A program made the position numbers and the translations under genes. This document shows, piece by piece, positions 51,377 through 59,898 of a stretch of 64,000 nucleotides of DNA. This DNA comes from Polyangium sp. 15x6 (lineage in GTDB: Bacteria; Myxococcota_A; Polyangia; Polyangiales; Polyangiaceae), in assembly GCF_029960785.1 (NCBI RefSeq), contig NZ_JASBQE010000037.1:46138-110137 (forward strand), in the 5' to 3' direction. The notes beneath the pieces are model-generated. The model worked only from the letters and a program-made list of their open reading frames with translations, made no database searches and was not told where the DNA came from. Position 1 is the first letter of the stretch. Each line of letters starts with the position of its first letter.

Positions 51377-52041
51377 GGCGCCCGCTCCGCGCGGAGCCGG
51401 TAGCCGACGCCGCGCACGGTCTCGATCATCCAGGCATGAGCGCCGAGCTTGTCGCGGAGGCGGCTCACGTGGACCTCGACGAGGTTCGTTCCGGGGTCGA
51501 ACTTCATCTCCCAGACGTGCGCGAGGAGCTCCGACTTCGGCACCACGCGATCGACGCGGTGGGCGAGGTGCAGGAGGAGCGTGTACTCGCGGCCGGTGAG
51601 GTCGAGCGCGGACCCGCGGAGGAGCGCGCGGCGGTTCATGCGATCCATCTCCAGGTCCCCGCAGTGGAGCCGAGAGAACGCCGACGAGCGACGCACGAGC
51701 GCCCGGATGCGCGCGAGGAGCTCTTCGATCTCGAAGGGCTTCACGAGGTAGTCGTCCGCGCCCGTCTCGAGCCCGAGCACGCGCTCGCGCAGCTCGCCGC
51801 GCGCGGTGAGCATGAGGATCGGCGTGACGAAGCCCGCGCGGCGGAGCGTGCGGCAGACGGAGAGGCCGTCGAGGTCCGGTAGCATCCAGTCGAGGACGAT
51901 GAGGTCGTACATCCCCGTCTGGGCCTGCTGTGTGGCATCTGCGCCGTTCCCGCAGATGTCGGTGACGTAGCCTTCTTCCGTGAGGACCCGGGCGACGAAC
52001 TTCGCGACCCGCGCATCATCCTCGACGATCAGCACCTTCAT
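51373..52041 (-). CDS. OmpR/PhoB-type response regulator
   Basis: The 222-residue protein has a receiver domain with acidic pocket VEDDA, phosphorylation site Asp51 (LIVLDWMLPD), Thr in LMLTARGE and Lys in YLVKPFE, and a winged-helix DNA-binding domain ending TVRGVGYRL. Phosphorylated, it should bind direct repeats near promoters. The gene reads away from the RND operon; their shared upstream region at 52042-52142 includes the conserved block described at 52076. Confidence 0.92.
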   Translation of the reverse strand: MKVLIVEDDARVAKFVARVLTEEGYVTDICGNGADATQQAQTGMYDLIVLDWMLPDLDGLSVCRTLRRAGFVTPILMLTARGELRERVLGLETGADDYLVKPFEIEELLARIRALVRRSSAFSRLHCGDLEMDRMNRRALLRGSALDLTGREYTLLLHLAHRVDRVVPKSELLAHVWEMKFDPGTNLVEVHVSRLRDKLGAHAWMIETVRGVGYRLRAERAP

Positions 52042-52075
52042 CCCGCCCGAAGGACTAGCAGAACATGCGGAGCGG

Positions 52076-52142
52076 GAACATTACGAGTTTTTAATCTGGC
52101 TTGTAAGGACCCGCGGGCCCCCGGTGACTACGGTCCAGCGCG
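52076..52142 (+). promoter_or_regulatory. Conserved promoter/operator block, copy A
   Basis: About 67 bases immediately before the ATG at 52143 recur, about 85 percent identical by eye, in inverted orientation at 58245-58312. Kept features are ACATTACGA, TTTTTAAT, CTTGTAAGGAC, CGCGGGC and CTACGGTCCAG. CTACGGT is a TANNNT-type -10 eight bases before the ATG, so transcription would begin at or next to it (leaderless). The A/T-rich ATTACGA...TTGTAAGG part at -60 to -35 is a likely response-regulator site. The match includes the ATG itself. Confidence 0.6.
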
Positions 52143-53336
52143 ATGTCGCCCCATCCCGCCCACCCCGGAGAGCCTTCCGTCGCTCGGTCACCCGCACATT
52201 GGTACCGGGTGTCCCCGAGCATTCGGGTCTTGCGCTTCATGACGATTTTCGTTTCCTTGCTCATTCATGCCGTGGCCTGCAAGCCGGGCGTGAAGCCGGA
52301 GCCGAGCGCAACCGCGGAGGCCGGGCTGGCCTTACCCGTCGCTTCGCCCATCGTCGCCGATCGATTCGTCGAGCGCGAGTATGTCGCGGAGATCCGAGCG
52401 GTTCGTTACGCGGAAGTGCGATCACGTATCAAGGGCGTCATCGAGGCCGTCGCCGTCGACGAGGGCCAGACCGTGAAGGCGGGCGACATGCTGTTCTCGA
52501 TCGACGCTCGCGCGCTGAAGAAGGAGGTCCTCGCGGCGAAAGCGGCCGCCGCGACCGCGGAGGCCGAGCTCCGGGGCGGCCAGCTCGAGCGTGAGAACAT
52601 GCAGCTCCTGATCGACAAGAATGTCGTCTCGAAGGCCGAGATCGCGCTCGTCGACGCGAAGATCCAGACGCTGAAGGCGAAGGTCGAGGAGGCGCGGGCG
52701 GGCGCCGGGCGGGTCGCTGTCGAGCTCGGCTATGCGACGATCAAAGCGCCCTTCGACGGTGTCGTGAACCGCATCCCGCGCAAGGTCGGCAGCGCCGTCG
52801 CTGAAGACGAGCTCCTCACGACGATCGCCGACACGAGCGACGTGTACGCCTACTTCCGCGTCTCCGAGCGGGAGTATCTCGAATATTCGGGCGCGTCGGC
52901 CGAGCGCCCGAAGGAGGTCACGCTCGAGCTCGCCGACGGCAGCACATTTCCGGTCACGGGCGTCATCGACGCCATCGAGAGCGAGTTCGACAAGGAGACG
53001 GGGAACATCGCGTTTCGCGCGAAATTCTCCAACGCCGCCGGCACGCTCAAGCACGGCAGCAGCGGCAAGGTCGTCCTCGAGACGGAGATGCGGGGCGTCC
53101 TGCTCGTGCCGCAAAAGTCGACCTTCGAAGTGCAGGGGGAGATCTTCGTGTACGCGCTCGACGCGGACAACACGGCGAGGGCCCGGAGGCTCGTCCCCAA
53201 GGCGAGGCTGAACGACGCGTTCGTCGTCGAATACGGCCTCCAGAAGGAGGATCGGTTCGTCCTCGAGGGGGTCCAGAAAATCAAGGAGGGCAGCCGCATC
53301 CACGTGCGCCCCGCCATTTCCTCCACCGCACGGTGA
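52143..53336 (+). CDS. RND efflux periplasmic adaptor (membrane fusion protein), lipoprotein
   Basis: 397 residues from the ATG at 52143, the start chosen because it belongs to the duplicated block. A hydrophobic segment ends in IHAVAC, a lipobox, so downstream starts (GTG at 52209 or ATG at 52239) are also possible. Then follow the biotinyl-lipoyl motif (EIRAVRYAEVRSRIKGVIEA), a helical hairpin (KAAAATAEAELRGGQLEREN), the second lipoyl half (GYATIKAPFDGVVNRIPRKVG) and beta-barrel domains. It links the inner-membrane pump to the outer-membrane channel. First gene of the efflux operon. Confidence 0.88.
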   Translation: MSPHPAHPGEPSVARSPAHWYRVSPSIRVLRFMTIFVSLLIHAVACKPGVKPEPSATAEAGLALPVASPIVADRFVEREYVAEIRAVRYAEVRSRIKGVIEAVAVDEGQTVKAGDMLFSIDARALKKEVLAAKAAAATAEAELRGGQLERENMQLLIDKNVVSKAEIALVDAKIQTLKAKVEEARAGAGRVAVELGYATIKAPFDGVVNRIPRKVGSAVAEDELLTTIADTSDVYAYFRVSEREYLEYSGASAERPKEVTLELADGSTFPVTGVIDAIESEFDKETGNIAFRAKFSNAAGTLKHGSSGKVVLETEMRGVLLVPQKSTFEVQGEIFVYALDADNTARARRLVPKARLNDAFVVEYGLQKEDRFVLEGVQKIKEGSRIHVRPAISSTAR

Positions 53337-53343
53337 CTCGCGC

Positions 53344-56300
53344 ATGCTGACGAAATTCGTCCGTCGCCCCGTCTTGTCGGCGGTCATCTCGACCATCCTC
53401 GTGCTCCTCGGGTTGCTCTCGCTCCGGCGCATGCCGATGGCGCTGTTTCCGAGCGTCGCGCCGCCGGAGGTCAACGTCACCGTCGAATACACGGGCGCGA
53501 ACGCCGAGACCGTCACGAAGGCCGCGATCGTCCCGCTCGAGCGCGCGATCAATGGCGTGCCGGGGATGAAGTACATGAGCAGCGACGCCGGCAACGACGG
53601 CGTCGGCGTCGTGCAAATCCTCTTCGAGACGGGCACCGATCCGGACGTCGCGGCGATCAACGTGCAGAACCGCGTGAATGCCGTGATGGGCGAGCTGCCC
53701 GCGGAGGTCATCCGCAACGGCGTGAAGATCGCCAAGGAAGAGAACGCGATGCTCATGTACTTGAGCATCCACAGCCAAAACCCCGACCACGACGAAAAGT
53801 TCCTCTACAACTTCGCCGACATCAACGTCCTCGCGGAGCTCAAGCGCATCAATGGCGTCGGGTACGCCGACATCCTCGGCGCCAAAGAGTACGCGATGCG
53901 GGTATGGCTCAAGCCCGACAAGATGGCGACGTACGGTGTGTCGAGCGACGATGTGCTCGGCGCGCTCGAGGCGTACAACGTCGAAGCGGCCCCCGGCAAG
54001 ATCGGCGAAAACAGCGACAAGGGGACGACACCACTCCAGTACACGCTCAAGTACACCGGCAAGTTCAACACGGTCGAGGCGTACGAGGCGATTCCCATCC
54101 GCGCGATGGCGGACGGTCGAGTCCTCAAGATCAAGGACGTCGCCGATGTCGAATTCGGGACGACCTATTTCGACGTCGAGGCGAAGTTCAACGGGAGGCC
54201 CGCCGCATCCATCATGCTGAAGCAGCTCCCCGGGTCGAACGCCCGTGAGGTCATCGAGGCCGTGAAGCAGCGCCTCGCCTCGATCAAAGAGGAGTCCTTC
54301 CTCCCCGGGATGGACTACGCGTTCAGCTTCGACGTGAGCCGCTTCCTCGACGCGTCGGTCCGCGAGGTCGTGAAGACGCTCGTCGAGGCCTTCCTCCTCG
54401 TCGCGCTCGTGGTGTTCTTGTTCCTGCAGGACGTTCGCTCGACGCTGATCCCGGTCATCGCCGTGCCGGTCTCGCTCGTCGGCACTTTCGTCTTCATCCA
54501 GTTCCTGGGCTTCTCGCTGAACCTGATCACCCTGTTCGCCCTCGTGCTGGCGATCGGCATCGTCGTCGACGACGCGATCGTGGTCGTCGAGGCCGTCCAC
54601 CACAAGATGACGCACACCGGGCTCTCCCCTCGCGCCGCGACCGAACAGTCGCTCGGGGAGATCGGCCCGGCGATCATCGCCATCACGCTCGTCATGGGCT
54701 CCGTCTTCGTTCCGCTCGGGTTCATCGACGGGCCGGCCGGGATCTTCTATCGACAGTTCGCTTTGACGATGGCCATCGCCATCGCTCTGTCGGGTATGGT
54801 CGCGCTGACGCTGACGCCGGCCCTTTGCGCGTGGTTCCTCCGGCCACACGAGGCGCATCCGCGCACGGCGCTCGCTCGGTTCTTCGGGTGGTTCAATGGG
54901 GGCTACGCCCGGCTCGAGGGCGGGTACGCGAGGCTCGTGCGCCGCACGGCCGCGCGGCGCGCCGTCACCTTCGTTCTGCTCGGCGGTTTCGCGGTGAGCA
55001 CGGGGCTCGTCGCGAGGACGGTTCCGCAGGGGTTCATCCCCGAGGAAGACCAGGGCGTGTTTTACGTCAGCATCACGTCGCCGCCGGGCGCCACGCTCGA
55101 GCAGACGAAGGAGGTCGTCAATGCCATCGCGGCGGCGGCGCGCGACCTCGAGGGCGTGGAGAGCATCTCGACACTGGCAGGGACGAACGTGCTCTCGGAC
55201 GGAACCGGGGCCGGATATGGAACCTGTCTCGTGAACCTAAAGCCGTGGAAACAACGGACTCGATCGGTCCAGGAGATCATCCAGGCCCTCGAGCAGCGGG
55301 TCGAGCATGTTCATGCCGCGGATCTCGAGTTCTTCCCGCCGCCGTCCGTCCCCGGCTACGGCAACGCGAGCGGGTTCGAGCTGCGCCTGCTCGACAAGAC
55401 CGGGCGCGGAGACTTCCACGAAATGCAGGGCGTGGTCGACCAGTTCGTCGCCGACCTGGAGAGCCGGCACGAGATCGCGAGCGCCTTCACGATCTTCAAC
55501 GCGAACTATCCACAATACACGCTCCGCGTCGACGTCGATCGCGCGGCGCAAAAGGGCGTTTCGATCGAACGTGCGCTCGGCACGCTCCAGACCTTGCTCG
55601 GCAGCGAATACGCGACGAACTTCATTCGGTTCGGGCAGATGTACAAGGTGATGGTCCAAGCGCTGCCCGAGTACCGCGCGTCCCCAGAGCAACTGCTGCG
55701 GCTCCAGGTGCGGAGTGACCGCGGCGAGCTCGTCCCTCTGTCGGCGTTCATGACGATGGAGAAGTCGTACGGCGTCGACCAGACGACGCGCTACAACATG
55801 TATCCCTCGGCCGAGCTCAATGGAGATGGCAAGCCCGGCGTGAGCAGCGGCGATGTCATCAAGGCCATCCAGGAGACGGCGCGCGACAAGCTCCCGCGCG
55901 GATACGGCATCGACTGGGCGGGCATCTCGCGCGACGAGGTGAACGCCGGCAACCAGGGGCTCCTGGTCGGGCTGATCGCGCTCGCCTTCGTTTATCTCGT
56001 CCTCGCGGCGCAGTACGAGAGCTTCCTCCTGCCCGCGTCGGTCGTCCTTTCATTGCCGCCGGGGGTCTTCGGAGCGTTCGGGTTGTTGAAGCTGACGGGC
56101 CTCGAAAACAACATCTATACGCACATCGCGCTGGTCGTGCTCATCGGCCTGCTCGGAAAGAACGCGATTCTGATCGTCGAGTTCGCCGAGCTCCGGTGCC
56201 GTGAGGGGCTTGGCGCGTTCGACGCAGTGATGGAAGCTGCGCGGCAGCGGCTTCGGCCCATCCTGATGACGTCGCTCGCGTTCATCGTCGGGCTCATCCC

Positions 56301-56526
56301 GCTCGCCACGGCGACCGGCGCCGGCGCGATCGCGAATCGCACGATCGGCACCGCCACGGTCGGCGGCATGGTGATGGGCACGCTGTGGGGCGTCGTGCTC
56401 GTGCCGGGGCTCTACTTGGCGTGCAAGGGGCTCGCCGCAAAACTCTCGCAACCTCGTGCAATCGAGGAAGCGGGGCCGGTTGAAGCAAAAGCCGAAGATG
56501 CCGAAGCGGCAGGAGCGGAGACATGA
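53344..56526 (+). CDS. RND multidrug efflux permease (HAE1 type)
   Basis: A complete 1060-residue inner-membrane pump with 12 helices and two large periplasmic loops. Family residues are visible: FALVLAIGIVVDDAIVVVEA (the proton-relay Asp pair) and LLGKNAILIVEFA (the relay Lys). The length matches AcrB/MexB. It starts eight bases after the adaptor stop. The last codons are overlapped by the channel gene (ATGA). Substrates cannot be read from the sequence; it is of the hydrophobe/amphiphile group rather than the heavy-metal group. Confidence 0.93.
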   Translation: MLTKFVRRPVLSAVISTILVLLGLLSLRRMPMALFPSVAPPEVNVTVEYTGANAETVTKAAIVPLERAINGVPGMKYMSSDAGNDGVGVVQILFETGTDPDVAAINVQNRVNAVMGELPAEVIRNGVKIAKEENAMLMYLSIHSQNPDHDEKFLYNFADINVLAELKRINGVGYADILGAKEYAMRVWLKPDKMATYGVSSDDVLGALEAYNVEAAPGKIGENSDKGTTPLQYTLKYTGKFNTVEAYEAIPIRAMADGRVLKIKDVADVEFGTTYFDVEAKFNGRPAASIMLKQLPGSNAREVIEAVKQRLASIKEESFLPGMDYAFSFDVSRFLDASVREVVKTLVEAFLLVALVVFLFLQDVRSTLIPVIAVPVSLVGTFVFIQFLGFSLNLITLFALVLAIGIVVDDAIVVVEAVHHKMTHTGLSPRAATEQSLGEIGPAIIAITLVMGSVFVPLGFIDGPAGIFYRQFALTMAIAIALSGMVALTLTPALCAWFLRPHEAHPRTALARFFGWFNGGYARLEGGYARLVRRTAARRAVTFVLLGGFAVSTGLVARTVPQGFIPEEDQGVFYVSITSPPGATLEQTKEVVNAIAAAARDLEGVESISTLAGTNVLSDGTGAGYGTCLVNLKPWKQRTRSVQEIIQALEQRVEHVHAADLEFFPPPSVPGYGNASGFELRLLDKTGRGDFHEMQGVVDQFVADLESRHEIASAFTIFNANYPQYTLRVDVDRAAQKGVSIERALGTLQTLLGSEYATNFIRFGQMYKVMVQALPEYRASPEQLLRLQVRSDRGELVPLSAFMTMEKSYGVDQTTRYNMYPSAELNGDGKPGVSSGDVIKAIQETARDKLPRGYGIDWAGISRDEVNAGNQGLLVGLIALAFVYLVLAAQYESFLLPASVVLSLPPGVFGAFGLLKLTGLENNIYTHIALVVLIGLLGKNAILIVEFAELRCREGLGAFDAVMEAARQRLRPILMTSLAFIVGLIPLATATGAGAIANRTIGTATVGGMVMGTLWGVVLVPGLYLACKGLAAKLSQPRAIEEAGPVEAKAEDAEAAGAET

Positions 56527-57968
56527 ACACCCTACGCAGGAGCATCCTCCTGGCCCTCGCGCTCACGGCGCCCCTCGGGTGCGCCTACACGGAGCCGAAA
56601 GTGCCGGAGGTGGAGTTGCCCGCGTCGTTCGACGCGAAGAGCGCCGGCCCATCCGTCGCCGGCATGAAGTGGCAGGACTACTTCGCCGACGAGAAGCTCA
56701 ACGCGCTGATCGCGACGGCGCTCGAAAGCAATTACGACCTTCGCGTCGCGTTGCAGCGCATCGAGATCGCGCGCGCAAGCATCCGGCAGTCGACGGGCGC
56801 CGTGCTGCCGCAGGTCTCCCTCGGCGCCGGCGCGGGTGTCCGCAAGTTCGGCTTGTACACGATGGATGGCGCCGGGAATGCGACCACCGACATCACCCCC
56901 GGTCGACGCGTCCCCGTACACTATCCGGACTTCGTCATCGGTTTGCAGGCGAGCTGGGAAATCGACCTCTGGGGCAAGCTGCGGAGCATGCGCAGCTCGG
57001 CGCGGGCCCAGTACCTCGCGACCATCGAGGGCACGAACCTCGTCATCACGATCCTGGTATCGGAGGTCGCCCTCGCGTACTTCGAGCTCCTCGCGCTCGA
57101 TCACCGGACGGACATCCTGGCGCAGACCGTGGCGCGACAGACGCAGTCGCTCGAGATCATGCGCCTCCAAAAAGAAGCGGGACGAGCGAACGAGCTCGGG
57201 GTTCAGCAATTCGAGGGCCAGCTCGCGAGCACCGAGGCAATGGTGGCGGCGACGCTCCGGCAGCGGAAGGAGACGGAGAACCAGATCAACCTGCTCCTCG
57301 GGCGCGTCCCCCAGCCGATCGTTCGCTCGAAGGACCTCCTGCTCCGCGACGTCGCGGCCGGGATTTCCCTGGGCATTCCATCCGATCTGCTCGAGAATCG
57401 CCCCGACATTCGCGAGGCCGAGCTCCAGGTCCAGGCGACCAAGTTCGACGTCGAGGCGGCGCGCAAGGCGTTCTATCCGAGCCTCACGCTCTCCGCCGGT
57501 GTCGGTTACCAAGCCTTCGATCCGAGGTTTCTGTTCGTGACGCCCGAGTCGCTCGTCTATTCGGCGGTGGGTGGAATCACCGCGCCTCTCCTGAACCGGA
57601 GCGGGCTCGAAGCGCAGCTCGACACCTCGAAGGCGATGCAGGTCCAGGCAATGTACAACTACCAAGGCGTCATTCTTCGGGCCTTCGTCGAGGTGGAAAA
57701 CGCGCTGGTGGCGGTGGAGCGGACGTCGGAGGTCGTGGCGCAGAAAAAGCGGCAAAAGGTGGCCGTCTCCGGGACGGTGGACACGGCCGACGCCCTCTTC
57801 CGCGCTGGCAAGGCGACCTATCTCGACGTGCTCCTCGCGCAGCAAAACACGTTGGAGGCCGAGCTCGAGCTGATCGATGCGCTCCTCGAGCAGCGCTTGG
57901 CTGGCATTGGGCTCTACCGAGCCCTCGGCGGTGGCTTGCATCCGTTGACGGCCAAACCCACCCAATGA
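56523..57968 (+). CDS. Outer-membrane efflux channel, NodT/TolC family lipoprotein
   Basis: The 481-residue lipoprotein (PLGC, Cys20) has the two OEP repeats of the NodT family: LIATALESNYDLRVALQRIE, QASWEIDLWGKLRSMRSSAR, and the second NRPDIREAELQ-like segment (LLENRPDIREAELQVQATKF, GGITAPLLNR). Lipidation at the N-terminus fits OprM-type channels. ATGA overlap with the permease gene completes a three-gene tripartite pump operon. The stop is followed after 13 bases by the stop of the convergent small gene. Confidence 0.92.
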   Translation: MNTLRRSILLALALTAPLGCAYTEPKVPEVELPASFDAKSAGPSVAGMKWQDYFADEKLNALIATALESNYDLRVALQRIEIARASIRQSTGAVLPQVSLGAGAGVRKFGLYTMDGAGNATTDITPGRRVPVHYPDFVIGLQASWEIDLWGKLRSMRSSARAQYLATIEGTNLVITILVSEVALAYFELLALDHRTDILAQTVARQTQSLEIMRLQKEAGRANELGVQQFEGQLASTEAMVAATLRQRKETENQINLLLGRVPQPIVRSKDLLLRDVAAGISLGIPSDLLENRPDIREAELQVQATKFDVEAARKAFYPSLTLSAGVGYQAFDPRFLFVTPESLVYSAVGGITAPLLNRSGLEAQLDTSKAMQVQAMYNYQGVILRAFVEVENALVAVERTSEVVAQKKRQKVAVSGTVDTADALFRAGKATYLDVLLAQQNTLEAELELIDALLEQRLAGIGLYRALGGGLHPLTAKPTQ

Positions 57969-57981
57969 ACACGCCGACCGC

Positions 57982-58197
57982 TCATCGCTTCAGGAGTTTG
58001 CTCCCCACAGCCAAGCCACGAAGGAAGGCACAAGCATGCTCGACCCTCAGGGCGAACTCGTTCTCGTCCGGCATCACTCTCGTCGCGGCGATGATGTCGT
58101 CGGTCTTCTGGATCGCGCCTTGGGCGTCGTTCTGGATGCCCCAGGTTTCGAATGCGTCGAAGAATCGCATCAGGAGGTCTTCTCGCTGGTTGTTCAT
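57982..58197 (-). CDS. Small protein under the duplicated promoter
   Basis: A 71-residue protein (MNNQREDLLMRFFDAFETWG, later ADENEFALRVEHACAFLRG-like segments and a basic GSKLLKR end), cytosolic, helical, unrecognised. Its ATG overlaps the TGA of a 16-codon leader ORF (ATGA), and that ORF begins exactly where the inverted copy of the RND promoter ends. The gene is thus probably expressed with the pump. GGAG is nine bases upstream of the ATG but inside the leader ORF. Confidence 0.5.
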   Translation of the reverse strand: MNNQREDLLMRFFDAFETWGIQNDAQGAIQKTDDIIAATRVMPDENEFALRVEHACAFLRGLAVGSKLLKR

Positions 58198-58244
58198 TGC
58201 TTGGCGTCTCCGGCGGCCGACAGCAGCACGGGACGCGTCGGCAT
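58194..58244 (-). CDS. 16-codon leader ORF
   Basis: ATG at 58244, immediately after the conserved promoter block, encodes MPTRPVLLSAAGDAKQ and stops at 58194 in TGA, which overlaps the next ATG as ATGA. If the transcript begins at or near 58244 it is leaderless and this short frame would feed ribosomes into the 71-residue gene. Its peptide has no recognised property. Confidence 0.4.
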   Translation of the reverse strand: MPTRPVLLSAAGDAKQ

Positions 58245-58312
58245 CGCACTGGACCGTAGCCAGCGGGTTGCCCGCGGTCCTTACAAGAGACATTAAAAAT
58301 TCGTAATGTTTG
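58245..58312 (-). promoter_or_regulatory. Conserved promoter/operator block, copy B (inverted)
   Basis: Read on the minus strand this gives ACATTACGA, TTTTTAATG, CTTGTAAGGAC, CGCGGGC, CTACGGTCCAG and GCG before the ATG at 58244, the same order and spacing as copy A. The two copies flank the whole RND operon as inverted repeats about 6.2 kb apart. The same two-component system probably acts at both. Confidence 0.6.
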
Positions 58313-58367
58313 CTCTCAGGCCCGGTCGGAGCGCTTGCGCTCGTCCTCGGGCCACGTGGCCCAGCGC

Positions 58368-58643
58368 TCAGGACAGCGCGGCCGAGCTCCATGCTGCCAT
58401 CGCTCCGATGACCGTCTCGATCCACGCAGGGCTCCTCTCCATGGCGAGCTCGCCGAAGCCATGGAACCACGCGAGCGTCGCCTCCTCGACGGGCGCCGCA
58501 TGCACGTTCACCTCGGAGGCTGGCTTCCAGTGGGAGGGGATGACGAGTGCGAGTGCGCCATCTTCCGCAGGACGCACAGCGGTAAGCTCGGCTGCCGACC
58601 GGATGCACACCGTCTCGCCGAGGCGATTCATGCTTCTCCTCAT
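58368..58643 (-). CDS. Small protein, unknown
   Basis: 91 residues, cytosolic, with LGETVCIRSAAELTAVRPAE near the start and WFHGFGELAMERSPAWIETV later. AGGGGAAA lies about nine bases before the ATG at 58643. It follows the STAS-like gene by 13 bases on the same strand, so the two form an operon and may work together. No family recognised. Confidence 0.5.
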   Translation of the reverse strand: MRRSMNRLGETVCIRSAAELTAVRPAEDGALALVIPSHWKPASEVNVHAAPVEEATLAWFHGFGELAMERSPAWIETVIGAMAAWSSAALS

Positions 58644-58656
58644 GGCGGCATTTCCC

Positions 58657-59082
58657 CTAGGTCGTTGTCTTCAATTGTGAGATCCATGCACGCGCGTCCG
58701 TTTCGGTTGGGAAGAATCGAACCGGGCCCCGAAGCCCCATCCTCAGCAGGCGCGCTGCCCTGAGGAGCATGGACACGAGAACGGCCATGTGAGGATTGGC
58801 ACCGAACACGGCGGTGGCACATGGGTCCAGGGTCAGCATTCCGCTCACGCCTTGGCGCCGAGCGTGCTCGCTTACTTTGCCGGTTTTCGACAGATCGACG
58901 ACCAAGTTGATGGGGCCGTGAAGCCGCGCAACAGCCTCCAGCGCGGCATTCATGCGACAAACCGTCTCTGCGTCGAGGTCTCCGATGTACGCTACGAGGC
59001 ACGTGTTCGGTGGCTCGAAGCGCATGGTGCTCGGACCGACGCAAAGCTGCTCGAGTATTGCTCCCATCGGACTCTGAGGCAT
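58657..59082 (-). CDS. STAS/SpoIIAA-like protein
   Basis: 141 residues with the same layout as the gene at 19553: beta strand (TCLVAYIGDLDAETVCRM), helix, INLVVDLSKTGKVSEHARRQ with Asp-Leu-Ser at the SpoIIAA-type loop, and a C-terminal helix (MAVLVSMLLRAARLLRMGLR, FFPTETDARAWI). It should be a cytosolic switch or lipid/nucleotide-binding module. It heads a two-gene unit with the 91-residue protein. Confidence 0.65.
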   Translation of the reverse strand: MPQSPMGAILEQLCVGPSTMRFEPPNTCLVAYIGDLDAETVCRMNAALEAVARLHGPINLVVDLSKTGKVSEHARRQGVSGMLTLDPCATAVFGANPHMAVLVSMLLRAARLLRMGLRGPVRFFPTETDARAWISQLKTTT

Positions 59083-59898
59083 GGCTTCGTATCCCTCCGC
59101 GACAGACCATCGGTAATCGCCAGGCTCGGGACTGCTTCAACGAGCGATGACCGCTGCGTCCAATCCGTCAGAGTGCAGCGGACGACTCGCGGCGAGCCCG
59201 GTCGCGTCCTCCCTCGACAAGTGCTTGCAGCACAAACTGTACGGTATACGGACGGAAGCCGGATGCAATGGCCCGCGTGGGGGAGCCGGCGAAGCGAGTT
59301 CCTTGGCTTGCCCGTCGAGATCCAGCAAGGCCATTCGAGCAGCCCAGAATTTGCGCGGATTGCGCCCTGGATAGGCGCACAGCGGGTGTTTCACGGGGTG
59401 AAGTCGGCAGGTCCGGGGCAGCGCAAAGCGTATGCCATCGGTGGGTAAACTGCGATTTAGCAGAGCGGGGCAACAAACGCAGTCCACGAAAAGCCATGGT
59501 TTCCATGGATGAGCCATTTCTGGCGGCATGCGGCCCACCATGGGTGCCCACGGGCCCGTTCGAGGACCTCGACAGGCGAGGCGGCTTCGGGTGCGGGTAA
59601 GCTGATCAACGAGGCTCTGCAAGCGAGGTGCCGGCGTCCAGACGAGCCTCCGCATCGCGGGCTCCGCCTTACCGGCCAAGGCAAGCCGGGCGGCCAGCCT
59701 TGCCAGGCGTTCAACGAATGCTGCTGTGCCCAGTGCACGAACGGGACGTGCCAATGGACGGCCCGCAGTCCCACGCGCGGGGCAGCCGCTCGCGCTGCCA
59801 TTCCACGCGCATGAGCGGCAAGCGACGATGAAGCAGTACCGCTCTCGAGAGAGGGAGCTCATCTCCCTGGCTCTTCTCTTCCCCACTTTTTCTCTGGC
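59083..59898. other. Intergenic region without recognised gene
   Basis: About 815 bases between the STAS-like gene and the membrane-protein gene. Open frames on both strands are short and arginine/proline-rich with no motif. The stretch GTGCCAATGG to GGCCCGCAG around 59750 is Cys-coding on the plus strand (CCCAQCTNGTCQ), but has no start or signal. No repeat, RNA or transposon relic was recognised. Confidence 0.4.

Noticed and set aside
59083..59898. Cys-rich plus-strand peptide around 59720-59760
   Set aside because: No start with ribosome site, no signal peptide and a very short span.
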